Shown one piece after another: positions 55,870 through 64,000 of a DNA stretch of 64,000 bases. Numbering within the stretch: the stretch's first letter is position 1; every line of letters starts with the position of its first letter. Under the pieces are notes generated by a model. The model saw nothing but the letters and a program-made list of their open reading frames with translations. It searched no databases and was not told the DNA's origin. Origin of the DNA: Candidatus Aquidulcis sp. (GTDB lineage: Bacteria > Chloroflexota > Anaerolineae > Anaerolineales > UBA4823); the NCBI GenBank assembly GCA_020723385.1, contig DYIZ01000007.1:1-64000 (forward strand), read 5' to 3'. The translations under genes were made by a program, and so were the position numbers.

Positions 55870-57207
55870 CTACTTACCCAGGATATCGTTCACTTCTTCT
55901 TGCAGGGCTTTGAATGTTTCTTTTATGTCAGCATCGTTGAGCATAACCGCATCCCAGGCAGGTGTAAAGGCATTGGAGATCTCGCCGAATTGCGGCAGGG
56001 GCGGGCGGGCAACGCCGTAGGGGGTCTGGTTGACGAAGCCGGCCATGAAGGGATACTTGGCGAGGTGCTCCTGGTATTCCTTGCTGGCGGCAGCGGTCAA
56101 GGTCACCGGCAGGTTGCCAGATTGCTTCTGGAAAGCGATCTGGAATTCATCGGTGAGGATCCATTCACCGAAGGCGAAGGCGCAGGCTTCCTGTTCTTTA
56201 GTGGAGGTCTTGCCGATAAAGAGTTGGTCGCCGCCCAGGTTGGCAGCGGGTTTCACATCGCGGGGGTAAGGTACCACGGTGAACTTGAAATCAGTAAAGG
56301 TGGACAGCTTGGGGAAGTTCCACGGGCCATTGGCCATAACCGCGACTTCACCCGCATACCATGGCGCGGCATCCCAACCGGTGGGAGTCGTGGTGGCGTA
56401 ACCGGCGTCCAATAAATCCTTCTGGAGTTGGACAGATTTGAAAGTGGCTTCGCTGTCGAGAACGGCCAGCCCGGAGACATCGCCGCCAGCCGCGCCGTAC
56501 CAGGAATGGAAGGTCCAGAAATCCCACCCGGTGTTGACAGTGACGAGGAAGCCTTTCATACCGGAGTTGGCATCGGTGACTTTCTTCATTGCGTCAGCGA
56601 ACTCATCCCAGGTCCAGGTTTTCTCAGGATCCTGTGAGGGAATCGGCACGCCGGCTTTTTCGAAAGCATCAACGTTGATCCACATGGCGGTGTTGTTGGT
56701 CATCCACGGCAGGCTGCGAACTTTGCCTTCCCAGGATGAAAGCTCGAGCAGAGAGGGGATGATGTTGTCTTTGATGGTGGGATTGGCATTCAGCCAGCCG
56801 TCAACGTCGGCCAGCACGTCTGCTTCCACATAAGCGCCGGTCTCGGAGCTGGCGATCCACCACAGGTGCGGGCGGTTGGCATCATCGAGGGGCAGCGCCA
56901 GGCCGGTGCGGACGATGGCGGGGTCTTCGATGCCCAGGTTGCGGGCAACGATGGTGCATTCCGGGTGCAGGGCGTTGAACTTGGGCAGCAGATCACCGAT
57001 GAGGAAGGTTTCGGTATCGGTGGGAATGGTGTGCCAGAGGTTGACACGGGCTTTCGAGCCGCTGTACGGAGCCGGAGTGACCTCGACAGACTCACCGGGG
57101 ACGATTTGAGTCTGGACGACGACTTGGGCGGTAGGAGTGCTGCAAGCCGCCAGCAGCATCGCGGCCACCATCAACAGCGAAAACAATAGCCATAAGTTTC
57201 TTTTCAT
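55870..57207 (-). CDS. Sugar ABC transporter substrate-binding lipoprotein
   Basis: MKRNLWLLFSLLMVAAMLLAACSTPTAQ lipobox; VNLWHTIPTDTETFLIGDLLPKFNALHPECTIVARN. Confidence 0.92.
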   Translation of the reverse strand: MKRNLWLLFSLLMVAAMLLAACSTPTAQVVVQTQIVPGESVEVTPAPYSGSKARVNLWHTIPTDTETFLIGDLLPKFNALHPECTIVARNLGIEDPAIVRTGLALPLDDANRPHLWWIASSETGAYVEADVLADVDGWLNANPTIKDNIIPSLLELSSWEGKVRSLPWMTNNTAMWINVDAFEKAGVPIPSQDPEKTWTWDEFADAMKKVTDANSGMKGFLVTVNTGWDFWTFHSWYGAAGGDVSGLAVLDSEATFKSVQLQKDLLDAGYATTTPTGWDAAPWYAGEVAVMANGPWNFPKLSTFTDFKFTVVPYPRDVKPAANLGGDQLFIGKTSTKEQEACAFAFGEWILTDEFQIAFQKQSGNLPVTLTAAASKEYQEHLAKYPFMAGFVNQTPYGVARPPLPQFGEISNAFTPAWDAVMLNDADIKETFKALQEEVNDILGK

Positions 57208-57344
57208 TTTCCTATCTCCTTCTTAGATTTGATACGAAAGTGGAGTGATTGTGAGAAGAAAGTGTGAAAATGGACAATAAAGCGCCTCCTCCTGTGCATG
57301 TTGTTTTCTTTCAAGATATTGGTCTTCGACAGAAAGTAGTTTAC

Positions 57345-57358
57345 TGAAAGCACTTTCA
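57345..57358. promoter_or_regulatory. Candidate LacI-type operator TGAAAGCACTTTCA
   Basis: Near-palindrome upstream of the SBP start at 57207; same core GAAAGCACTTTC at 58575-58586. Confidence 0.65.
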
Positions 57359-57537
57359 TAATTGAGTATAGCACTGACGGAAGGATGAGTCAAGAGGAAA
57401 TTTGCTTTGCGCCCACCGCATGCTCAGGATTTCACGTTTCTAATTCTTCAGTTTCCCCTCAGTTCTGCTTCTCCATGCCGCGACGGAAAGCGGCTGGCCG
57501 AAACCTTCCACGCAAGATGTGAATGGGTTCGAGATGC

Positions 57538-58545
57538 TCAAGCTGTCTGTCTCTCGATGAGCATCAAAGGCAGATGGATGTGTTGCATTGGCCGGTCAGG
57601 CTCAGCAATGCGCGAAAGCAAGATTTCAACTGCCAATCGTCCGGATTCATCGAGGTGCTGGCGAATGGTGGTCAGTTCGGCGTATTCGGCCATATCCAGA
57701 TCATCGAACCCGATAATAGCCAGGTTTTCGGGAACCAGGAAACCCATCTTACGGGCAGCTTTCAGAACGCCCAATGCCTGAAAATCGGTGGCGGCAAAGA
57801 TAGCGGTTGGCGGATCTGGCCGGTTGAGCAGTTCAGCGGCTACGCGGTGGGTCTGTTCCTGGGTGTAAGGCGCCAGACGGACGAAATCATCCGGGAGAGG
57901 GATTCCCGCACTCTGCATAGATTGACGAAACCCCGAGAGACGCATTCCGACGGGGTGAATAGCATATTCCGGCAGATCAGTATCGCCCAAGAAGGCGATT
58001 CGGCGATGCCCTTTTTGAATAAGATAGTCCGCCGCCATGCGCCCGCCAGCAACATCGTCAATCTCGACGCTGCTCAGATCGGAATGGGGATATTCGATCA
58101 GCACTGTCGGAATGTTGTGTGCGACCAGACGACGGGTATTATCGTCGCTGATAGGCAGCGACATGATTACCAGCCCATCCAGGTTGCCGGTGAGTGGAAC
58201 CGTGGCAAAGTAGCTCTCCAAATGAGCTGCCGATTCAACGGTGTATACCACCAATTCGTAGTTTTCTTTCGACAGCGCAGCCGCGATGCCGCGCAGCCGC
58301 TGAACGAAGGATGGCGCGGTAAAAAAGGGGGTGATGACGCCGATGCGCCCGGTTTTGCGAAGGGCGCGGGCGCGCGCTTCGGCTTTAGGTACGAAACCGA
58401 GCTGGTCTATGGCCGCCAGGATGCGCTCGCGGGTTTCCGGGTTGACTTTGTCGGGAGCGTTGAGCATCCGGGACACGGTTGTGATGCTCACCCCGGCCAG
58501 CCTGGCCACATCGTAGATTGTCGAAGGTTTATTTGAGGAATCCAT
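57538..58545 (-). CDS. LacI family transcriptional regulator
   Basis: KPSTIYDVARLAGVSITTVSRMLNAPDKVNPETRERILAAIDQLGFVPKAEARA; IGVITPFFTAPSF. Confidence 0.95.
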   Translation of the reverse strand: MDSSNKPSTIYDVARLAGVSITTVSRMLNAPDKVNPETRERILAAIDQLGFVPKAEARARALRKTGRIGVITPFFTAPSFVQRLRGIAAALSKENYELVVYTVESAAHLESYFATVPLTGNLDGLVIMSLPISDDNTRRLVAHNIPTVLIEYPHSDLSSVEIDDVAGGRMAADYLIQKGHRRIAFLGDTDLPEYAIHPVGMRLSGFRQSMQSAGIPLPDDFVRLAPYTQEQTHRVAAELLNRPDPPTAIFAATDFQALGVLKAARKMGFLVPENLAIIGFDDLDMAEYAELTTIRQHLDESGRLAVEILLSRIAEPDRPMQHIHLPLMLIERQTA

Positions 58546-58573
58546 GTCGCGTTAGATCGTGATGTAGAATTGA

Positions 58574-58587
58574 CGAAAGCACTTTCA
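58574..58587. promoter_or_regulatory. Candidate LacI-type operator CGAAAGCACTTTCA
   Basis: About 30 bp upstream of the LacI-family start; shares the 12-bp core with 57345-57358. Confidence 0.65.
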
Positions 58588-58632
58588 TTATAACATTATC
58601 GGCAGGTTGGCGATAATGTCCATTGAAGGATT

Positions 58633-61600
58633 TCACGCTTCGCTGACGACCCATTTCAAAAGATCATTTATAACAGTTTCCAGGTTGTAAGAGCGTGCCT
58701 TCTCGGACGCGATTTGTTCTTCGTCCGGTGAGAGTTGGCCCTCGATGCCCTTGTTTACCCGAGCCGCGCGTTCTTCAGTATCCTGGCTGCCGGCTGGATG
58801 ATCACTGGCAAATAAAAGCAGTGCTTTGGCAAAGAGAGTTTGGCCTTGTTTCGCCATCAAATTGGCGACGGCGACGATGGTTTCCAGCGCCAGTGGGCTT
58901 GAGTTGCTGTCGCGGGCCGATTGCAGGGCCGTGCGAAGAAAATGCCTGGCTCGATCATTCTGGCCGAGGGAAACTGCCACCGCGCTCAATTGATTACAAG
59001 AATAACCAGTACCCAAAGAACTGTGAATTTCCTGGTAAATCGAGAGACTTTCCGTGGCACGCAACTCAGCCGTTCCGTAGTCGCCTTGAACGTAGGCAAT
59101 ATCCGCCAAATTATTGAGCGAAACTGCGGCCCCATAGCGGTCGCCGATTTCCCGGCAGATCTCGACGCTCTGCTCGATCAGGCGCTTTGCCTCGGGCAGG
59201 TTGCCGAGCAGACGGGCGGTATCGCCCAGGTTGTTCATCAGCACCGATACACCTGAGCGGTCATTCAACGCCTGCCCGATGGCCAGGCTTTCTTCGTACT
59301 GGTTGACGGCTTCCTGAAAATTACCCAACTCGGCATCGGCGTTCGCACCGTTGATCAGGGTGCGGGAGATGCCCCATGGGTCGTGCATTTCCCGCAGGAT
59401 CGAGAGAGCCGCTTGTTGGTGCTTCTTCGATTCGGCGTAATTGCCCTGGAAATACGCCACGACGCTGGCCTCATTGAGCACATAAGCCATCCCGCGCTGG
59501 TCACCCAGGGATTCGTAATACCCGTAACTGAGACGGCAGTATTCCTCTGCCTGGGAATAATGCGCCCGCGATTCTTCGATGGTTCCCATGGCCAGGTAAA
59601 GGGTTGCCAGTGTTTCTGTATCCTTGCAATCCGCGATCAAGTCTTTGCTTTGGGTGTACAGATCCCAGGCTGTGTCGAAGTGGGCCATGCGGGTATTGAA
59701 TATTCCCTGCCGGATTTGCAAGTTCGCCAGGAGGAGTTTCCCTGTCGGTGTACACGCAATGGCTTGGCGAGAATTTTTAACCGCCTCGACCGCTCGCTGC
59801 ATGGCGTCTACGCCTTCTTGATGTAAGCCATGGATTTCATAGTACCGGTATAGGCTTTCGTAGGCTTTCTTGACCAAATCGAATTGTTCGTGTTCGGTGG
59901 CAAAAGCCCAGGCGGCGCGCAGGTTGTCTATTTCCTCGGTTAATTCGGCCAGAACGACTTTCTGCCGTTCGGCTTTGAGTGTCTCTTCACGCTGGTGCAA
60001 GAACTCCGTGTAATAATCACAATGCGCCTGTCTCATCCTGGCCTGTTCTTCGGGCATCTCGGCCAGTTTTTCGGCGGCATACTGCTTGAGAACTTCGTGC
60101 AGACTGTACCGGCTGGCGGGGGTTCGGTGAAGGAGGGATTTCTGCGCCAGAGCCGACAAAGCCGAGAGCGACGCGCCCGCAACAGAGGCTGCCGCCTCCC
60201 GGTCGAAGCTGCCCTGAAAGATCGCCAGCCGGGCAAACAAGGTTTTCTCATCCTGGGCGAGAAGATTCCATGAGCTTTCGAAGACTGCCCGCAGGCTGCG
60301 ATGGCGTTCGGGGATATTGCGCTTCGTCGTCGCAACGAAATCCAGGCTTTTTTCCATCTCGCGGGCGATTTCCTGGCAAGAAAGCATTCGCAGCCAGGCG
60401 GAAGCCAGCTCGATTCCCAACGGGCTGCCGTCAATGGATTGGCACACCTTCACGATCCAGGCTCGATCCTCCTCGGTTGGGGTGAAGGTCGGTTGCACGC
60501 GGCGCGCACTTTGCAGGAACATTTGGACGGCGGGGTATATTTCGACCTTCGCTGGATCAGGTTCTTGCGGATATTCCATGCCCCTGATTTCCAGTATCAT
60601 CTCCTCGTGGAGGTCGAGGCTGACCCTTGAGGTTACCAGCAGCTTGACGTTAGGCGCACTCGCCAGGATGTCTTCCAGTATGCCGGCTCCCGCCACCAAA
60701 TGCTCGAAATTATCGAAGATCAGGAGCAAATGCTTCTCGCGTAAATAATTGATCAACTGGACTTGGGGGTTATCCTGGCTGTAGAATGAAAAACCCAGCG
60801 CCTCAGCGATGGCCGCTGTCAGAAATTCCGGGGAGGGGGTGGAGGCCAGGGGGACAAAGAAAACACCGTGCGGGAACCGTTCGGCCATTTCGGCGGCAGC
60901 CTGAATGGCGAGACGTGTTTTACCCACACCGCCAGGCCCAATCAGGGTAAGCATTCGCCCGGTAGCCAGGATAGACTGTACTTCGGACAGTTCCCGATCC
61001 CGACCGATGAACGGCGAGGGCGGGATCGGCAGGTTTTGCACGCCGGGTCGGACGCGGCCTGGTATTTGGTGGGTATCAAAGTCAGACGAAAGCCGCCAAC
61101 CGTCATCGGTGCGGCGCAGAATGCCGCGTTCGACGAGGTAAGGGAGAACCTTCTGCACCTCCGCGGGCAAGCCTTGTGTATTTTGGTAAAGCCAGGTGAT
61201 GAATTCTGGCGGGCATTCCCATTGCAGTAGGCTGCGCAGCCAGATCCGTAAACCTGATTCGGACAAAGGAGCCAGGGTTATGGCCATCCGCAGTGGAGCC
61301 TGATCGAGAGGGGTGACGCGTGGTGCAATTTCAGGATCGAGCGCGTAAGCCAACCCAATGGTCGGGATCGAAGATGAAAAGATCAGGTGGTAAACCAACT
61401 CCAATGTTGCCCAATCCAGCTCAAATAGATTATCGGCGGTGATGAAAACCCCCGTTCGGCCCCAATCCTCGATCCGGCTGCGCAAAGCCTCCCCGAAGGC
61501 CTCGATTCCCGCGGATGGCGAGGGCAGCCCCAATTCCTTACTGGCCCTTGCAATCGCGCCGTAGACCCGGTTTTTGACTGCCAGCCCGCCGTGCAGTGCG

Positions 61601-62328
61601 ATAACCTGGTAGCCGCGCAAGCGCGCCATCCGCGCCGTTTCGGCAAGGAAACAGCTTCGCCCTGACCCTGCTGGGCCGCCAATTTGCAGGATGCCTTGCC
61701 CGCCCTCTGGCAGCATATCCAGGAAGCGCATCAGCGTTCTTAGGGCTTCATCGCGCTCGACCAGGCGGGAGGTGTCTCCAAACGACAACTCAACGGGCGG
61801 GGCAGGGCTGTCGCCAACCACGCGCCCGCGCCCTTGCCGTTTGGCCTCGTGATTGCGGATGTCGGCGGCCTCGAAGATGGCCTCAGCGGTCGAGCCGTCA
61901 CCGGGAAAATTTGCCACCCCGATGCTGAGAGAGAGATTCACCGGCGGGCGGCCTCCGAATGGCGAGGATTGGATTGCATCGAGCAATCGCTCTGCAAGAG
62001 CAGTCGCCTGTGGTTTTGCGGTATTGGGCAGCAGAAGAATGAATTCGTCCCCGCCATAACGGAATAAAATGTCCGAGCCGCGCACGCCGTCTTGCAGCCG
62101 TTTGGCCAGTTCGGCCAATACCTCGTCGCCGCGGGAATAACCGAACGCATCGTTGATGCTTTTGAAGTAGTCGAGATCAACCAGGAGCAGCGAGAACGAT
62201 TCATCGTACCGCGCGGCGCGTTCGATTTCTTCTTGCAGCCGCTGGTGCAAATTTGCGCGAGTATAAACACCCGTCAACGGGTCTATGAAAAGGAGTTGAG
62301 GTCGCATGATGAACGAATCGTCTTGCAA
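58633..62328 (-). CDS. GGDEF diguanylate cyclase + two P-loop (AAA/STAND) modules + TPR-like region
   Basis: VRGSDILFRYGGDEFILLLP (RxxD I-site and GGDEF); GGPAGSGRSCFLAE and LIGPGGVGKTRLAIQ P-loops; long helical repeat C-terminus. Confidence 0.9.
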   Translation of the reverse strand: MQDDSFIMRPQLLFIDPLTGVYTRANLHQRLQEEIERAARYDESFSLLLVDLDYFKSINDAFGYSRGDEVLAELAKRLQDGVRGSDILFRYGGDEFILLLPNTAKPQATALAERLLDAIQSSPFGGRPPVNLSLSIGVANFPGDGSTAEAIFEAADIRNHEAKRQGRGRVVGDSPAPPVELSFGDTSRLVERDEALRTLMRFLDMLPEGGQGILQIGGPAGSGRSCFLAETARMARLRGYQVIALHGGLAVKNRVYGAIARASKELGLPSPSAGIEAFGEALRSRIEDWGRTGVFITADNLFELDWATLELVYHLIFSSSIPTIGLAYALDPEIAPRVTPLDQAPLRMAITLAPLSESGLRIWLRSLLQWECPPEFITWLYQNTQGLPAEVQKVLPYLVERGILRRTDDGWRLSSDFDTHQIPGRVRPGVQNLPIPPSPFIGRDRELSEVQSILATGRMLTLIGPGGVGKTRLAIQAAAEMAERFPHGVFFVPLASTPSPEFLTAAIAEALGFSFYSQDNPQVQLINYLREKHLLLIFDNFEHLVAGAGILEDILASAPNVKLLVTSRVSLDLHEEMILEIRGMEYPQEPDPAKVEIYPAVQMFLQSARRVQPTFTPTEEDRAWIVKVCQSIDGSPLGIELASAWLRMLSCQEIAREMEKSLDFVATTKRNIPERHRSLRAVFESSWNLLAQDEKTLFARLAIFQGSFDREAAASVAGASLSALSALAQKSLLHRTPASRYSLHEVLKQYAAEKLAEMPEEQARMRQAHCDYYTEFLHQREETLKAERQKVVLAELTEEIDNLRAAWAFATEHEQFDLVKKAYESLYRYYEIHGLHQEGVDAMQRAVEAVKNSRQAIACTPTGKLLLANLQIRQGIFNTRMAHFDTAWDLYTQSKDLIADCKDTETLATLYLAMGTIEESRAHYSQAEEYCRLSYGYYESLGDQRGMAYVLNEASVVAYFQGNYAESKKHQQAALSILREMHDPWGISRTLINGANADAELGNFQEAVNQYEESLAIGQALNDRSGVSVLMNNLGDTARLLGNLPEAKRLIEQSVEICREIGDRYGAAVSLNNLADIAYVQGDYGTAELRATESLSIYQEIHSSLGTGYSCNQLSAVAVSLGQNDRARHFLRTALQSARDSNSSPLALETIVAVANLMAKQGQTLFAKALLLFASDHPAGSQDTEERAARVNKGIEGQLSPDEEQIASEKARSYNLETVINDLLKWVVSEA

Positions 62329-62406
62329 TAGACGCTTGGATAGGCCGGGCGAGCATAATTGTAGCCTAAAACAACCCCTTTAGATTAACAGAGATGTGAG
62401 GGAGAG

Positions 62407-63270
62407 TCACTTCACGAAGAAGCCAACCGCCAGGATGCCTGGCCCGCCGTGTGTGACAATGGCGGGCGGCATATTGTGCAATGGAATCTCGGCCAACCCC
62501 AGCGCTGCGCGCAGATTTTCGACCAGCTCTTGACCCTGGTCAACGGCGCTGGCGTGCATGACGGTCAGATAGCCTTCGCGCAGGCCGATGCCATCCTCGC
62601 TGCGGGGATATTGTTCGATGACAATCTCCTTTAGACGGGTGAGCGCCGCTTTGTGGGTGCGCACTTTTTCACACGGGTTGACGCGCCCCTCGGAAAAAGT
62701 CAGGATTGGCTTGATTTGCAATAGTGTGCCCACCATCGCTGACGCGCCGCCGATGCGCCCCCCGCGTGCCAGGAAATCCAGAGTCGCCACCAGGAAATAG
62801 AGACGGCAGCGCGCCATCATATCCTGAATCCGCGTCTCGATTGTGTCCACATCCAGCCCAGCTTCGGCCCACTCGACGGCGCACTGTACCATGCTCGCCA
62901 ATGGGCTGGCGATGGTGCGGGTATCAATCACCCGAATGTCGGCGTCGGGGAATTCGGCCTTGGCGGTCAACGCCGAACGCACGGTCCCGCTGACTTCGGA
63001 TGATGGGTGGAGACACAGAATCGGGCGGCCAGTAGGCACGAGCCGTTCGAATTCTTTGACGAACAGTTCGACCGGCGGAGCAGCCGTTTTGGGCAGTTCC
63101 GATGAAGTGCAAAGCCGGTGCATGAAGGCGATGATATCCATCTCGACCCCTTCGAGAAAAGATTCATTCCCAAAGTTGATCACCTGCGGGATTACGGGGA
63201 CATGATGCTGCCTGGCAAACTGGGCAGAAATGACGGATGTCGTATCGGTGATGATATGAGGGGATGACAT
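62407..63270 (-). CDS. DegV family protein
   Basis: From M 63270: SSPHIITDTTSVISAQFARQHHVPVIPQVINFGNESFLEGVEMD; CLHPSSEVSGTVRSALTAKAEFP; FLARGGRIGGASAMVGTLLQIKPIL. Confidence 0.92.
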   Translation of the reverse strand: MSSPHIITDTTSVISAQFARQHHVPVIPQVINFGNESFLEGVEMDIIAFMHRLCTSSELPKTAAPPVELFVKEFERLVPTGRPILCLHPSSEVSGTVRSALTAKAEFPDADIRVIDTRTIASPLASMVQCAVEWAEAGLDVDTIETRIQDMMARCRLYFLVATLDFLARGGRIGGASAMVGTLLQIKPILTFSEGRVNPCEKVRTHKAALTRLKEIVIEQYPRSEDGIGLREGYLTVMHASAVDQGQELVENLRAALGLAEIPLHNMPPAIVTHGGPGILAVGFFVK

Positions 63271-63387
63271 TGCGGCTCCATCGGACGCTGGGATGATTGA
63301 GCAAATGATACCACAGAACATTTACCGTTCAGCAGTATAATTCGGGCTTGCGCCTGGCGCACACATCGAGATACAGGAGTGAATTCT

Positions 63388-64000
63388 ATGAAGTTGTTCG
63401 TACGTTCTGGCTTGATGATTTTTGGTCTTTTAAGTTTTCTGCTGCTGCCGTATGCTCCTGCCCCAATACAAGCCGCCCCGCAGACACCGCGCCTGTTTTG
63501 GGAGACCCAACGGGTGGATGCACCCAGGCTGTTCGACGAAATGGGCGAGCGCGGGCTGGCGGTGGATACATCCGATCACCCGCATGTCGTTTACGGGGCA
63601 GATCATCTTTATCATGCCTGGTTCGATGGAATAACCTGGCATACGGAAGTCGTTGATGGCTCATTTGGCGTCGGTGAATTCACCTCCTTGGCAATAGATG
63701 GCGCAAATCAACTTTATGCGAGTTATTACGACTCGGTGAATGGCGCGCTGAAATATGCATATTTCAACGGCGCGGCTTGGACCATCCAGGTGGTTGACAG
63801 TGCGCCGGCTGGCTCTGTGATGCGGGATTTGACTCCGCGGGACTGGCGGCACCCCTTGTTAACAATGCCCCAGCCGGCGGGGTCTCTCTCCGAGCAGGCG
63901 ACCCTCGTCCCCGGAGGGGTCGGCCAGTTTAATTCGATTGCCATTGGGGCCGATGGTCGGCCTGCTATCAGCTACTATGACGCGCTCAATGCAGATTTGA
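63388..64000 (+). CDS. Secreted repeat protein, 3' truncated by the window end (absent from the supplied ORF track)
   Basis: ATG at 63388 and open to 64000: MKLFVRSGLMIFGLLSFLLLPYAPAPIQAAPQTPRLFWETQRVDAP...GLAVDTSDHPHVVYGADHLYHAWFDGITWHTEVVDGSFGVGEFTSLAIDGANQLYASYYDSVNGALKYAYFNGAAW... Confidence 0.8.
   Translation, partial: MKLFVRSGLMIFGLLSFLLLPYAPAPIQAAPQTPRLFWETQRVDAPRLFDEMGERGLAVDTSDHPHVVYGADHLYHAWFDGITWHTEVVDGSFGVGEFTSLAIDGANQLYASYYDSVNGALKYAYFNGAAWTIQVVDSAPAGSVMRDLTPRDWRHPLLTMPQPAGSLSEQATLVPGGVGQFNSIAIGADGRPAISYYDALNADL

Overview
64-kb window with gene content typical of a Chloroflexota/Anaerolineae-like chromosome (taxon inferred from gene content only). Housekeeping genes include mnmA, a cysteine desulfurase, a phosphohexomutase, a TatD hydrolase, a polyprenyl synthetase and one tRNA with anticodon CAU. 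Accessory content includes large signalling ATPases, secreted beta-propeller and beta-helix proteins, two membrane-tethered SARP/BTAD-like regulators, and two sugar ABC/glycoside hydrolase loci with ROK and LacI regulators. The most unusual locus is 22107-25755: an ECF-type sigma factor followed 4 nt later by one ~1012-aa ORF that carries motifs of both RNA polymerase beta and beta' in a single minimal chain. It keeps the catalytic Lys pair and the NTDFDGD Mg-binding loop, but stops soon after the bridge-helix-like region with no recognisable trigger loop. Other notable signals: (i) three unrelated secreted proteins end in the same extreme C-terminal motif (x[VI]YLP[VI]VxR-COOH), a candidate sorting tag; (ii) palindromic repeat elements sit in frame inside a helicase CDS that also carries an inserted HNH domain; (iii) a sugar-binding protein is tandemly duplicated in frame; (iv) operator-like palindromes lie next to the LacI and ROK regulators; (v) a secreted-protein CDS missing from the ORF track runs off the right end of the window. 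All calls come from reading the sequence; no database search was run.
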